A model generated the notes under the pieces. It did no database searches. It had not been told where the DNA came from and saw only the letters and a list, made by a program, of their open reading frames with translations. A DNA stretch of 64,000 bases, taken from contig NZ_CANMSK010000001.1 of the NCBI RefSeq assembly GCF_947500655.1, positions 1 through 64,000 of the forward strand. The letters run 5' to 3'. Source of the DNA: an uncultured Psychrosphaera sp. (lineage in GTDB: Bacteria; Pseudomonadota; Gammaproteobacteria; Enterobacterales; Alteromonadaceae). Every line of letters starts with the position of its first letter. Within the stretch, counting starts at the first letter, position 1. Position numbers and translations under genes: made by a program. Shown one piece after another: positions 29,842-39,751 of this stretch.

Positions 29842-30011
29842 AGATAAATAGCTAAATAATTGAGTTATTAGGCGATTGATTATAACGAGAATTAAAATAA
29901 ATGAAATTGATCTAATGACTTTAGTTATGCCATTTAAGTATTTATTTAAATTGAATTTAGCAAAGTCCACATTGAGGATCTCTAGTAGAAAACACAAATA
30001 GAATACGTTAC

Positions 30012-30026
30012 ACTACAAAATGTAGT
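30012..30026. promoter_or_regulatory. palindrome before the ParD-like gene
   Basis: ACTACA-AAA-TGTAGT is a perfect 6-3-6 inverted repeat 22 nt before the ParD-like start and overlaps a TACACT -10-like box (30009-30014). It is a natural candidate for an autoregulatory operator of the ribbon-helix-helix protein. Confidence 0.4.
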
Positions 30027-30048
30027 AAATCATATACTGGTGAATGTA

Positions 30049-30255
30049 ATGGGAATAGTAAAAATTTCAGACGAACTTCATGAAGAAGTTAGAAAAAATA
30101 GTTCTGTAATGGAAAGGTCAATTAATTCACAAGCTGAATTTTGGTTGAAAATTGGTCGACTGGCTGAACAGAATCCAACTTTGACATATGAAGAAATTCT
30201 TAAGCGAGAAATGCAAACTCAAAATGTAGCTATGGTGAAACTAGTCAATGAGTAA
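30049..30255 (+). CDS. ParD-like ribbon-helix-helix protein
   Basis: A 68-residue protein of the ParD-like family (annotated as antitoxin-like). It starts MGIVKISDELHEEVRK, a beta strand then helix as in ribbon-helix-helix DNA-binding proteins, followed by RSINSQAEFWLKIGRLAE. ATG 30049 is chosen over GTG 30040 because the family begins with MGIVKI and GGTGA precedes it. The stop overlaps the downstream map gene by 8 nt. No ParE toxin is present; its partner gene is map. Confidence 0.85.
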   Translation: MGIVKISDELHEEVRKNSSVMERSINSQAEFWLKIGRLAEQNPTLTYEEILKREMQTQNVAMVKLVNE

Positions 30256-31021
30256 CATACAGATAAAATCTCAAGAAGAGATTATGTTAATGCGTGAGTC
30301 TGGAAGATTGCTAGCCAGTGTATTCTCAGTATTAGATAACTATATCAAAGCTGGTATTACGACAATGGAAATCAATGACTTTGTTGAGGATTATATTGTT
30401 AATCAATTGCACTCTAGACCTGCAAGTAAAGGTCAATATGGTTATCAGTATGTATTAAACTGTTCAATTAATGAGGTTGTTTGTCATGGTGTTCCTTCCA
30501 CTGGCAAAAAGCTCAAAGAACGCGATATTGTTAATATTGATATCACATTAGAAAAAAATGGTTATATAGCTGACAGCAGTAAAATGTACACAATTGGTAA
30601 CATACTGCCTATCGCAAAAAAGTTAGTTGATGTTACTTATCAAGCTATGTGGAAAGGTATTCAATCTGTCAAACCAGGAAATACATTAGGTGATATCGGT
30701 CACGCTATTCAAATTCATGCGGAAAAAAATGGATTTAGTGTAGTACGAGAATATTGTGGCCATGGTATTGGCGTTGAAATGCATGAAGAGCCACAAATCT
30801 TACATGTAGGTAAACCTAATACTGGTATTGTTTTGCAAGAAGGTATGGTGTTTACAATTGAACCTATGATTAATCAAGGTTCATTTAAAGTGAAACAAAA
30901 AAATGATGGTTGGACTGTGATCACTAAGGATAGAAAGCTTTCAGCACAATGGGAACATACTATTTTAGTTACATCATCGGGTTATGAGGTTATGACTTTA
31001 CGTCCTGAAGAAACATTGTAA
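30248..31021 (+). CDS. map: type I methionine aminopeptidase, ParD-linked copy
   Basis: Removes the initiator methionine from new proteins. The 257 residues keep all metal-binding residues: the two aspartates in NIDITLEKNGYIADSSK, His in CGHGIGVEMHEEP, Glu in FTIEPMI and Glu in QWEHTIL, and the substrate histidine in NEVVCHGVP. It is therefore likely active. Housekeeping map normally lies near rpsB, so this copy, translationally coupled to a ParD-like gene, is probably a second one; that gene is not in the window. Confidence 0.92.
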   Translation: MSNIQIKSQEEIMLMRESGRLLASVFSVLDNYIKAGITTMEINDFVEDYIVNQLHSRPASKGQYGYQYVLNCSINEVVCHGVPSTGKKLKERDIVNIDITLEKNGYIADSSKMYTIGNILPIAKKLVDVTYQAMWKGIQSVKPGNTLGDIGHAIQIHAEKNGFSVVREYCGHGIGVEMHEEPQILHVGKPNTGIVLQEGMVFTIEPMINQGSFKVKQKNDGWTVITKDRKLSAQWEHTILVTSSGYEVMTLRPEETL

Positions 31022-31025
31022 TGAA

Positions 31026-31625
31026 TTAAGCAACTTTACTGAAATTTCTTGATTGCTCTAAAGCGCTAAACCAAGAATCGATATCCATCTCTACATATCC
31101 TTTGTCCATTCCTGTAGGCTTTGCAGTTGTGATAGTTTTTGCATTGTCTTCAGTATGTTTATCATTGATATCTGCTTGTCTCTCAATATCTTGATATAAC
31201 TTAGCTTGCTGGTTGATATCTAAATTATTATAAACTTCCTTAGGTAAATTACCCGTTGTCTTAATATCATCATTTGTAGTGATAAAAGCTTGAGGGTGTA
31301 CCTTGAGAAACAACGTAAGACTTTCTCTATTGCCTGAACTTACTAATTCGTTCAGTAATAAATCTTGCTGGTTGTTTGCTTTCTCAACTAGTTTTTGCGG
31401 AACAATATGAAATGTTTTTTCTAAGTCAGATACTGTTTTTAGCGGTTTATTACGTGGTAAATGAAATTCATCTAATTCCAATGCATCTTTAGTAACCATA
31501 GCTAAAAGTAAACTAAAGGTAGACGCATCTTTAGTTTGAACCGAATTTTGAATGCCAGAATATACAGAAGATTCCCGTATGGCATTGATTGGTTTTATAA
31601 CTGTTTCATTAAATTCTGTTTGCAT
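31026..31625 (-). CDS. hypothetical protein, possibly VC2046/SO_2500 family
   Basis: A 199-residue soluble protein with no signal peptide or membrane helix. Its N-terminal part, with ASTFSLLLAMVTKDALELDEFHLP, recalls the VC2046/SO_2500 family of Vibrio and Shewanella hypotheticals; I am not sure of this. The C-terminal half is polar with a basic end. It is convergent with map, 4 nt apart. No function can be given. Confidence 0.65.
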   Translation of the reverse strand: MQTEFNETVIKPINAIRESSVYSGIQNSVQTKDASTFSLLLAMVTKDALELDEFHLPRNKPLKTVSDLEKTFHIVPQKLVEKANNQQDLLLNELVSSGNRESLTLFLKVHPQAFITTNDDIKTTGNLPKEVYNNLDINQQAKLYQDIERQADINDKHTEDNAKTITTAKPTGMDKGYVEMDIDSWFSALEQSRNFSKVA

Positions 31626-31771
31626 TACAACGTCTTTTTTATGTGTCTGAATATATAATCGGCTGTGAAGTAAAAAGCTTTAATAATTAGGGGTTAAATA
31701 AGGGGATTTAATCACTTTTTGTGTCTTATGAGCATAAAATCAGCAGTTAAACAAAAAATGTATTTTTTTTG

Positions 31772-31799
31772 TTTACAGGGAAAAATAAATAGGTATTAT
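31772..31799 (+). promoter_or_regulatory. tRNA-Tyr promoter
   Basis: TTTACA (31772-31777), a 16-bp spacer and TATTAT (31794-31799) form a good sigma-70 promoter 14 nt before the mature tRNA. Confidence 0.7.
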
Positions 31800-31813
31800 G
31801 CACAACCTCAAGT

Positions 31814-31898
31814 GGAGGGGTTCCCGAGTGGCCAAAGGGATCAGACTGTAAATCTGACGGCTCAGCCTTCGATGGTTCGAATCCATCTCCCTCCACCA
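31814..31898 (+). tRNA. tRNA-Tyr(GTA)
   Basis: The 85-nt gene folds fully: acceptor GGAGGGG with TCCCTCC (one G-U), anticodon GTA at 31848-31850, a long variable arm as in class II tRNAs, T-arm GATGG-TTCGAAT-CCATC, discriminator A and encoded CCA. Confidence 0.97.
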
Positions 31899-31908
31899 CT
31901 TATTCGAT

Positions 31909-31942
31909 AAGCCGATGTTAAGCAATTAACATCGGCTTTTTT
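31909..31942 (+). terminator. tRNA-Tyr terminator
   Basis: A 13-bp perfect stem (31909-31921 with 31926-31938), a 4-nt loop and a T-run to 31942 follow the tRNA by 10 nt. Confidence 0.9.
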
Positions 31943-32140
31943 GATCCTTACCTTAATGGATTTGAGTATGAGTGGTTAAATCACGTTCAAGCCTATATTC
32001 AACCTGACTTATCACCTCCATAAATCACTCTCATTTCATGTAAACTGACTCGTTATAAATAATTAATTTGAAATAACACTTGTATTTATCTGTAATATTA
32101 CAAGAATGGTCATAGATAACTTATATTTAAGTAGTAGAAT

Positions 32141-33784
32141 TTGCGTTCAAATAGTATTTTTAGCGGTAAGAACATACTCATAATTGATGATCAAAAGCCA
32201 TTTCAAATCATGCTTCGTGGAATGTTAAAAGATCTCGGTGTGGATACAATTTCAGTGGCCCAATCAGGTGAAGCCGCCATTATTGAGTGTGGGAAAAACC
32301 GATATGACATTTTGTTTATTGATTACAACTTAGGTGATGGTAGAAATGGCCGTCAGTTGTTTGAAGAAATTAAAGAACGTAAATTAATCCCAGATCCTAG
32401 CATTTGCCTTTTAGTTACCGGTGAAAGTCAAGCCACCACCGTTGTTGGTGCATTAGAAGTATTACCAGACGATTATATCGTTAAACCATTTTCTCAAAAC
32501 CTATTGCTACAACGAGTTGCTAAATCTTGGCTTAAAAAACAAGTATTTGTGCCCTTTTATATCAGCATGAACGCTAACGATTATGAAAACGCCCTTGTTG
32601 TAATTGACGACATTATAGAAAACTACCCAAGATACAAAGCAACCTCTAACAAATACAAAGCACAGGTCTTATTCGAACTAGAACGTTATAGTGAATTAAG
32701 CGATTATTTAGATGAATTTTTAGAAAAGAAACGATTAAATTGGGCGTTGATTTTTAAATCAAAAATACTTAAAGAAGAGAAAAAATACTTACCAGCTATT
32801 AAATTTGCTAAAGAAGCCGTATTACAAAGTAAGATGAATCTTGAGGCTTACGATGTGATCACAGATTGTTATCTGGCTAAAGGTGATATTGAACAAGCTT
32901 ACGATTGGGTTCGTTCTGGTATCGAAAAATCGCCTTTTTCAGTTCCGCGCCAATATAAATTAAGCGCCGTGGCCAAATTAAACAATGACTTTGAGTCTTC
33001 AATTAAAGCCTGTAATCAAGTGGTCGACTTAACCTCTTATTCTTTTAAGAAAGATTATCGCCATTTACTAAATCATATTAGGAATATCATTGATATTGTT
33101 GATTTAGAAGATGACGACAAGAAAAAGCGTAAATTTAATCAACACGCTTTATACGTATTACAACAATCTAAACGTGATAGCTCATCTTTTACCGACTTAA
33201 ATCAAGAAGACTTTGAACAATTATGCCTAGCACGGCTTGACTCAGTTAATGGTTTAAATTTGAAAGCGAAGAAGTCTTTCTCTGAACTGACTAATAAATT
33301 TAACGATACCGACTTTCAATTTCCAGCAGATTTATTAGCCGATAGCATTTCATTAATGTTAAAAATTGGTGAGTTTGATAACGCATTAGAGTATGTAAAC
33401 CAAATAAAAGAATTAGATATCGAGTTAGATGACTTTACTAAAAAGATGATTGTTGACGCCCAGGATATGGCTAAAGATCAAATAACAAGCGTTAAACTAC
33501 TGAATAAGAAAGGTATTGAAGCATTCACTCATGGAAACTTTAAAGAAGCTAATGACTTATTTGAAAAATCTTTGATTATTGCACCTATGAATACAGGTAG
33601 CGCATTAAATCTAGCTCAAGCACTTATCGAACTGATGAAAATGAATACCAAGCTAAAATGGTCTTACATTGACCGTTGTAAAAACGTATTTAAAATTGTA
33701 GATGGCATGCCAATAGGTAAAGCTCATCAAAAGCGTGCAATTGATTTAAGAGAACAATTCAACACAATAATGGCCGTTAAATAA
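32141..33784 (+). CDS. response regulator with tetratricopeptide repeats
   Basis: Receiver domain at residues 10-130 with the acidic pair in IIDDQ, the phospho-acceptor aspartate in LFIDYNLGDG and the lysine in YIVKPFSQN, followed by about 400 residues of TPR-like helices (for example EQAYDWVRSGIEKSPF, ANDLFEKSLIIAPMN). There is no DNA-binding or enzymatic output domain, so it probably works by protein contacts. The start is TTG with a weak ribosome binding site. No histidine kinase is adjacent. It converges on the kinase gene with a 6-nt gap. Confidence 0.85.
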   Translation: MRSNSIFSGKNILIIDDQKPFQIMLRGMLKDLGVDTISVAQSGEAAIIECGKNRYDILFIDYNLGDGRNGRQLFEEIKERKLIPDPSICLLVTGESQATTVVGALEVLPDDYIVKPFSQNLLLQRVAKSWLKKQVFVPFYISMNANDYENALVVIDDIIENYPRYKATSNKYKAQVLFELERYSELSDYLDEFLEKKRLNWALIFKSKILKEEKKYLPAIKFAKEAVLQSKMNLEAYDVITDCYLAKGDIEQAYDWVRSGIEKSPFSVPRQYKLSAVAKLNNDFESSIKACNQVVDLTSYSFKKDYRHLLNHIRNIIDIVDLEDDDKKKRKFNQHALYVLQQSKRDSSSFTDLNQEDFEQLCLARLDSVNGLNLKAKKSFSELTNKFNDTDFQFPADLLADSISLMLKIGEFDNALEYVNQIKELDIELDDFTKKMIVDAQDMAKDQITSVKLLNKKGIEAFTHGNFKEANDLFEKSLIIAPMNTGSALNLAQALIELMKMNTKLKWSYIDRCKNVFKIVDGMPIGKAHQKRAIDLREQFNTIMAVK

Positions 33785-33790
33785 CTTTGG

Positions 33791-35659
33791 TTACTTTTTT
33801 ATAAATGATTTTGGGTTTTGTGGGTAATATAACTCAGCTCTGCAATCTTGATAGGAAAACATCTTTGCATCTTTATACGGCAGTTTCATAAAGCCAGATA
33901 CACCAACGCCATTTATATACTTAAGGTTTGTTAAAATGCCCTTAAGATGGAATTCAAACTCAGCCACTTTGCTTTTATCTAACAAGTTATAATAATTGTG
34001 AATTTTAAGATGTTTAGGTAGTGCTTCAAAAATAATACAACCGGTATGGCGAATTTCGTTTAACGCTATAATGTGAAGCATAATTTGTTTAGGTAGCTGT
34101 AAACGTTCATCTGGGTCGTCGCCATCTTCAAAGTAAGAATGATGTTTACCTTCTTCCATCTGCGGTACATGCGTCACTTCAAATGGAATAGATGGTATTT
34201 GTTTTAACTCAAAATGCTCTTGTTCATTTTTACGTTCCACATGAATAGTATTTTTAGCATCAAACAAGCAGCTTTTAAATGTGCCTTCTCGTAAATCTAA
34301 TGCCCGTGCAATATCAATAATGTTATTTACGGTTTCGGTTACGCTTTTACGATACACATCATCAAATAAATTAAGGTTTGAGTCGACATACATTCCATCT
34401 GGCAACCAATGAATAGCAAAGCCGCCAACAATTGGAAATTCGCTTAACCGACTTACCGCAGCAACAAACGCCTTCTCATTGTCTCCCATACCTTGTAAGT
34501 AGTTTTTGTAATACTTATCTAGCTGAGCATCTTTAATCCCGTAAAGTGCGCTATGAATGCCCTGCTGTCGTAAAAAAGATTTACGTGACGAGTACACTAC
34601 GGTATCTAACTTACTCTGTGCACGTTTGTTCCATATTGGGATATAAGCTAACTCTGGCTGCAGTTCAAGTTCAGGTAAAAACCAACTTTCCATTTGCTGA
34701 ACTTGTTGAATAAACTGATCGCCAGCTATTAGTTGTGCTTGTGGATCTTCAACATTGTGACTCAGTAAATGAGTAAGGGTCTGAGCGAAAGCTTTTGGTA
34801 ATCCTAAAGATGACGGAGGAATTGCATTGTAACCGTATCGACAGTTCTGATTTGACGCTATGGCATATAAGGTCGCTGCTGCGCCTTGCTCATCAAACCG
34901 TGAATTAGATAAACCGCCATTAAGCTGATCATCACCAATAAAATAAACATCACCTAAACGAGCATTGGTATTTTGCATGTCGGCTGACATTAGTTCCATC
35001 ACATTATTGGCAATAGGTTGGGCATTTTCATCTAACTGAGCAAAAACACAAGAACCCCAATCGATTAATGATAGGACTTCTGTTTCTTCGTCCCACATTA
35101 AGTTAGAAGGTTTAATATCACCGTGTACAATTGGTTTTCTCTCACCATGTCTATTAATCGCGTTCGGATTATTAGCAGCTAACATAGTGAAGTGCCGTAA
35201 ATATTTAATAATATTGGCTAACTGAATAGCAATTTTGATTACAATCCGTACTGGCAAACGACCACGTAATTTGGACAACTCGTGTAAGTCAATTCCTTGG
35301 CCACGCTGCATAACCAATATGCCTTGTTTTTTAATATTCTCAAATGCGATAAACCTTGGAATATTAGGATGAGAAAGAAGGTTTAACATATACCCTTCTT
35401 CTTCTAAACGTTCTCTAACGTTTTGCGGCAAGGTAATACGAGAGAATTTAAATACCCGTTCAGTTTGTTTTTTGTCTGTACCAACAAAAACGAAACCATA
35501 AGCGCCTTTACCTATCATTTCTACTTGTGAATAACCCATTTTTTGCAGCTGAGTTTTGCACAGCTCAACCCAATCTCTTAGTTTTTTGGCATCATTGGCT
35601 GATAACAAATAAATAGATTGTTCATCGGAGATGTAAAAGTTTTTTAAATTTGATTCCAA
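33791..35659 (-). CDS. serine/threonine protein kinase with C-terminal extension
   Basis: Eukaryotic-type kinase domain at about residues 45-310: glycine loop IGKGAYGFVFVG, lysine in RVFKFSR, catalytic loop VHGDIKPSNLMW (HGD in place of HRD) and LIDWGSC (DWG in place of DFG). The D, K and N of the catalytic loop are kept, so activity is plausible. The last 310 residues are an unrecognised soluble domain with no membrane helix, so it is not a receptor-type kinase. The start is TTG. A link with the neighbouring response regulator is only positional. Confidence 0.8.
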   Translation of the reverse strand: MESNLKNFYISDEQSIYLLSANDAKKLRDWVELCKTQLQKMGYSQVEMIGKGAYGFVFVGTDKKQTERVFKFSRITLPQNVRERLEEEGYMLNLLSHPNIPRFIAFENIKKQGILVMQRGQGIDLHELSKLRGRLPVRIVIKIAIQLANIIKYLRHFTMLAANNPNAINRHGERKPIVHGDIKPSNLMWDEETEVLSLIDWGSCVFAQLDENAQPIANNVMELMSADMQNTNARLGDVYFIGDDQLNGGLSNSRFDEQGAAATLYAIASNQNCRYGYNAIPPSSLGLPKAFAQTLTHLLSHNVEDPQAQLIAGDQFIQQVQQMESWFLPELELQPELAYIPIWNKRAQSKLDTVVYSSRKSFLRQQGIHSALYGIKDAQLDKYYKNYLQGMGDNEKAFVAAVSRLSEFPIVGGFAIHWLPDGMYVDSNLNLFDDVYRKSVTETVNNIIDIARALDLREGTFKSCLFDAKNTIHVERKNEQEHFELKQIPSIPFEVTHVPQMEEGKHHSYFEDGDDPDERLQLPKQIMLHIIALNEIRHTGCIIFEALPKHLKIHNYYNLLDKSKVAEFEFHLKGILTNLKYINGVGVSGFMKLPYKDAKMFSYQDCRAELYYPQNPKSFIKK

Positions 35660-35746
35660 CGCTATGTATTACCTTAATAATCTAGATTTTAAGTATGGCA
35701 TTAATGGTTTTATCTTGTATTTAGTCGTTTTAGACATATTTGAAAA

Positions 35747-35780
35747 AAATGCCCAGCTATTTTTACACAACTGGGCATTT
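35747..35780 (-). terminator. bkd operon terminator
   Basis: A 10-bp inverted repeat (35747-35756 with 35771-35780) reads on the minus strand as a hairpin followed by a long T-run, downstream of bkdB. Confidence 0.75.
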
Positions 35781-35854
35781 CAACATCAACACTTTTAATA
35801 ACATGATTTAGTCAATATTTTAGCCAACCGCATTCGCCAAAATAAAGTAAGCTG

Positions 35855-37534
35855 CTAAATCAAGTCCATAAACATTGAGCTCGGGTTTTGCAAATATTGA
35901 GTCCAAAGGTTATTAAACCGAGCAATCGTACCACCATCAATTACTCGATGGTCGCCAGACCAACTTACCTGCATTAATTGACGAGCCTGTACTTCACCAT
36001 TGTCATCAAATCGCGGTAAGGTCTGCATTTTTCCTAATGCCACAATTGCTACTTCTGGTTTATTAATAATTGGGGTTGCCGTTGTTCCACCTAATGCCCC
36101 AATATTTGATATGGAAATGGTGCCGCCTTTTAATTTATCTGGCGGCAAACGACCTTCTCTAGCTAATTCAGTCATTTCCATCACGGCGATAGCAATGTCT
36201 TTAATACTCTTGGTTTGACAAGATTTAATATTAGGTACTAATAAGCCTATTTTAGAGTCAACCGCCATTCCAATATTATGATCGTTAAAGTAGGTCAATT
36301 CAGTACAATCTTCATTTGGTTGTGAGTTTAATACTGGAAATTGCTTTATGGCCAATGACATGGCTTTCATAAAAAATGGCATCATAGTTAATTTAATGCC
36401 TTGTTGTTCATATTCAAATTTCAACTGTTTACGTAACTTAACTAACTCAGTTAAATCTATTTCATCTGAAAAGGTAAAATGTGGAATTGTAGAAACTGAG
36501 TTTTGCATGGCTTTTGCCATGACCGCTTCAATACCTTTAATTGGCTTAACATTAGATGATCCGAGACTCTGTTGAGGACTTGATTTAGCCTGAGTCTCTG
36601 TCTTACTTTCGGTTTCTGAATGTATAATTGACGCTGCAACAAATGTAGGTTGTGCTTGTGCATGAGCTATTAAATCTTGCTTAAATACTCGGCCTTTTGC
36701 ACCAGAACCATTTACAGTTCGAATATCTAAATTCATTTCACGAGCTAAACGTCTAACGGCTGGTGACGCTACCGCTTTATTTGAAGCTGAGGCAATTGGC
36801 ACAACGTTGCTAATTGCCAGATCGGAATGATCCTCACCTGTATTTTGACAAAACTTAATAGGATCCTGTTTTATCGCAGTACTTTCTAAGTGACCACCTG
36901 TCTTGTTGATTAACTGACTGTTGGTTTTTTCATTCTTTAGGCTTGTATTACTTGATGTTAAGCTATCAACGGCTATAGAAAATAATGGTTTATGAACTTC
37001 GGCAATTTCACCTTTTTCATAATAGAGTTTATAAATAACACCGTCAGATTTAGACGGTATTTGTACCAATGCTTTATCTGTCATCACATCACAAATGGCT
37101 TGGTCTTCTTTTACTTCTTCGCCTTCAACAACCAACCACTCAACCACTTCACATTCAACAATTCCCTCTCCAATATCAGGTAATAAAAAGTCTTCAATGA
37201 CTTCATTCTTAAGAGAATTAGCTAATGAAATTGGTGTTTTGTCCATGATCTGCTCAACAACACCTTGTGATGGTGTTAACTCTTGTTGGGCTTCTTGTGC
37301 GGACGATACAGCAAACAAAGGTGCGTGGACTTGTGCTACTTCACCCTTTTTATAATATAGCTTAGTGATAACACCATCACTCATTGCTGGAATTTGCACT
37401 AAGGCTTTGTCCGTCATTACATCACAAACCGGTTGATCTTCTTTGATCTCATCACCTTCACGAACAAGCCATTCAACCACTTCACACTCAACAATACCTT
37501 CGCCAATATCAGGCAATATAAAATCTTTACTCAT
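35855..37534 (-). CDS. bkdB: branched-chain alpha-keto acid dehydrogenase E2 (lipoyl acyltransferase)
   Basis: Core of the complex that oxidises keto acids from valine, leucine and isoleucine to acyl-CoA. The 559 residues have two near-identical lipoyl domains (about 3-78 and 116-190, each with MTDKALVQIP carrying the lipoyl lysine), a linker, a subunit-binding domain (SPAVRRLAREMNL, about 265) and the acyltransferase domain ending in DHRVIDGGTIARF with the catalytic His and Asp. AAGAGGAA precedes the ATG. No E3 (lpd) gene is nearby, so E3 is probably shared. Confidence 0.93.
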   Translation of the reverse strand: MSKDFILPDIGEGIVECEVVEWLVREGDEIKEDQPVCDVMTDKALVQIPAMSDGVITKLYYKKGEVAQVHAPLFAVSSAQEAQQELTPSQGVVEQIMDKTPISLANSLKNEVIEDFLLPDIGEGIVECEVVEWLVVEGEEVKEDQAICDVMTDKALVQIPSKSDGVIYKLYYEKGEIAEVHKPLFSIAVDSLTSSNTSLKNEKTNSQLINKTGGHLESTAIKQDPIKFCQNTGEDHSDLAISNVVPIASASNKAVASPAVRRLAREMNLDIRTVNGSGAKGRVFKQDLIAHAQAQPTFVAASIIHSETESKTETQAKSSPQQSLGSSNVKPIKGIEAVMAKAMQNSVSTIPHFTFSDEIDLTELVKLRKQLKFEYEQQGIKLTMMPFFMKAMSLAIKQFPVLNSQPNEDCTELTYFNDHNIGMAVDSKIGLLVPNIKSCQTKSIKDIAIAVMEMTELAREGRLPPDKLKGGTISISNIGALGGTTATPIINKPEVAIVALGKMQTLPRFDDNGEVQARQLMQVSWSGDHRVIDGGTIARFNNLWTQYLQNPSSMFMDLI

Positions 37535-37550
37535 TATAAATTCCTCTTGG

Positions 37551-38528
37551 CTAGTAATTAACAGAGCGCTTAATGGCTTCGTAAACTTTTAGGTGATCGG
37601 CCATATATTCTTTTTCATGGGCTAACGGGTATGGAGTATCTAATCCGCACACTCTATCTATTGGAGACTCAAGATGTAAAAAGCATTCTTGCTGGATAGT
37701 TGCGCTAATTTCAGACGAAAAACCAGCGGTCACTGGTGCTTCTTGTGACACAATTAATCGCCCTGTTTTTAACACTGAATTAACCACAGTCTCTAAATCC
37801 CAAGGTAACACGGTGCGTAAGTCAATGATTTCACAAGAAATACCTTCTAGTTCTGCCATAGCTGCTGCTTTTTCTATTATCTCAACCTGTGCCCCCCAGG
37901 CTAATAAGGTGATGTCTGAACCTTGTTTTACCACTTCAGCTTTGCCCAACGGAATTGAATACTTTTCTTCTGGTACTTCGCCAACAGATGCACGGTAAAG
38001 TCGTTTGGGTTCAAAGAAGATAACTGGGTCGTTGGACTCAATACATGAAGTTAACAACCCTTTTGCTTGATAGGCATTACGCGGAAATACCAGTTGCAAA
38101 CCTGGCGTGTGTGCAAAATAAGCTTCGGGAGATTGTGAATGGTATAAACCTCCAGCAATACCACCACCATAAGGCGTACGAATAACTAAATTTCCTACGT
38201 TAAATTCGTTACCTGAACGATATCGGAATTTAGCGGTTTCATTTACAATTTGGTCAAACGCCGGAAAGATATAATCGGCAAATTGAATTTCAGCAATGGT
38301 GGTATAACCTAAGGCCGCTAAACCATTAGCAAAACCAATAATACCTTGTTCTACCAACGGCGTATTAAACACGCGGTCTTTACCAAATTTTTCTTGTAAG
38401 CCACTTGTTGCTCTAAACACACCACCAAAATGGCCAACGTCTTCTCCAAATACACAAGAACGTGTGTCCTCTTCCATAGCAATGATGAGCGCAGAGTTGA
38501 TGGCTTGTAACATATTCATTTTAGCCAT
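37551..38528 (-). CDS. bkdA2: branched-chain alpha-keto acid dehydrogenase E1 beta
   Basis: Beta chain of the thiamine-diphosphate decarboxylase that forms an alpha2beta2 tetramer with the adjacent alpha chain. The 325 residues show the expected [28 protein letters not shown] (with catalytic Glu near residue 60) and [19 protein letters not shown] motifs. The start codon shares one base with the alpha stop codon, and the gap to bkdB is 16 nt, so the three are one operon. Confidence 0.95.
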   Translation of the reverse strand: MAKMNMLQAINSALIIAMEEDTRSCVFGEDVGHFGGVFRATSGLQEKFGKDRVFNTPLVEQGIIGFANGLAALGYTTIAEIQFADYIFPAFDQIVNETAKFRYRSGNEFNVGNLVIRTPYGGGIAGGLYHSQSPEAYFAHTPGLQLVFPRNAYQAKGLLTSCIESNDPVIFFEPKRLYRASVGEVPEEKYSIPLGKAEVVKQGSDITLLAWGAQVEIIEKAAAMAELEGISCEIIDLRTVLPWDLETVVNSVLKTGRLIVSQEAPVTAGFSSEISATIQQECFLHLESPIDRVCGLDTPYPLAHEKEYMADHLKVYEAIKRSVNY

Positions 38529-39751
38529 TATTTAGCCTCCGGTGTATTTGATACTATTCTTGAGGCAGTCGCAGGATAGGCTTCTGGATATTTAATTACA
38601 TGTTGTTTAAGTTGCTCGTATTGACGCTGTAAGTGCGGTGGCACTTGTTCATAAACATCGGTAACAAGTTCTTCCAGAGCTGGAACTTCTATTTTCTCAG
38701 ATGTTTTAAGAGCATCTAATACTTGTTGGCGAATTTCATCTTTGGCTTTTTCGTCTTGAGCTTCGTCTAACCAACCTTGTTTTAATAGGTAAGATTTAAA
38801 ACGTGCTATTGGGCAGTTTTTACGGAAATTTTCTTCTTCATCTTTAGAACGATAACCACTTGGATCATCCGAGCTTGAATGAGCGGCTAATCGATAAGCG
38901 ATAGACTCTATTAACACAGGTTCATTATTGGTAACGGCATAGTCACGAGCCATTTTTACCGCTTCATAAACCGCCAAAGTATCAACACCGTCCACACGGA
39001 TTGCTTTCATACCATATCCAACACCACGACAAGCAATGCCGTCTCCTTTAAATTGTTCGCTGGCCGGTGTTGAGATTGCGTAACCGTTGTTACGGGCAAA
39101 AAACAAAACGGGCGCTTTATGTACCGCCGCCATATTTAGCCCTGCGTGAAAATCGCCTTCTGAGGCGGCACCTTCACCAAAGTAACAAATAGAGCATGCG
39201 CCCTCACCGTCTAACTTTTGTCCGTAAGCGTAACCTGTTGCTTGTGGTATCTGAGTACCAAGCGGCGAAGATATGGTCATATAATTCAATTCTTTAGAAC
39301 CATAATGAATAGGCATTTGACGGCCTTTGCCTAAATCTTTTTCATTTGAGAAGTTTTGGTTCATAAAGTTTTCAAGAGAAAAACCACGATACGCTAAAGC
39401 AGCTTGTTCACGGTATTGAGCAAAAATCATGTCTTTGTCTTCAAGCGCCGCTGCACTTGCAGTAACGGCGGCTTCTTCACCAAGGCATTGCATATAAAAA
39501 CTAATACGCCCCTGACGCTGTGCCGCTAACATACGTTCATCGAGTATTCTTACAAAACGCATAGTTTGATAAATACGCAAAGCCGTTTTTTTATCCATGG
39601 TGGATTTAACCGCGCCTTTGTAAATATCACCATTAGCGTCCATCATCTTAAATGACGGGATTGATAATGCATGTTCGGATACAAACTCGAGCGACAATGT
39701 ATCGCTTGAATTTATGTTGTTGGGATTCTCTACATTGTTCAGTTTACCCAT
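38528..39751 (-). CDS. bkdA1: branched-chain alpha-keto acid dehydrogenase E1 alpha
   Basis: Alpha chain that binds thiamine diphosphate. The motif [15 protein letters not shown] followed by [11 protein letters not shown] is the ThDP/Mg site (about residue 200-235), and [12 protein letters not shown] is the phosphorylation-loop equivalent. The frame is open from ATG 39814, but that codon has no ribosome binding site, while AGGAG lies 10 nt before ATG 39751; this gives 407 residues. First gene of the operon. Confidence 0.92.
   Translation of the reverse strand: MGKLNNVENPNNINSSDTLSLEFVSEHALSIPSFKMMDANGDIYKGAVKSTMDKKTALRIYQTMRFVRILDERMLAAQRQGRISFYMQCLGEEAAVTASAAALEDKDMIFAQYREQAALAYRGFSLENFMNQNFSNEKDLGKGRQMPIHYGSKELNYMTISSPLGTQIPQATGYAYGQKLDGEGACSICYFGEGAASEGDFHAGLNMAAVHKAPVLFFARNNGYAISTPASEQFKGDGIACRGVGYGMKAIRVDGVDTLAVYEAVKMARDYAVTNNEPVLIESIAYRLAAHSSSDDPSGYRSKDEEENFRKNCPIARFKSYLLKQGWLDEAQDEKAKDEIRQQVLDALKTSEKIEVPALEELVTDVYEQVPPHLQRQYEQLKQHVIKYPEAYPATASRIVSNTPEAK

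Noticed and set aside
29842..29997. N-terminal extension of the YdiJ-type protein from a TTG start
   Set aside because: Adds a hydrophobic stretch not in the family; the ATG at 29841 fits known starts.
30040..30255. Classical ParD-ParE toxin-antitoxin pair
   Set aside because: No ParE-like toxin gene follows; the partner is an intact methionine aminopeptidase.
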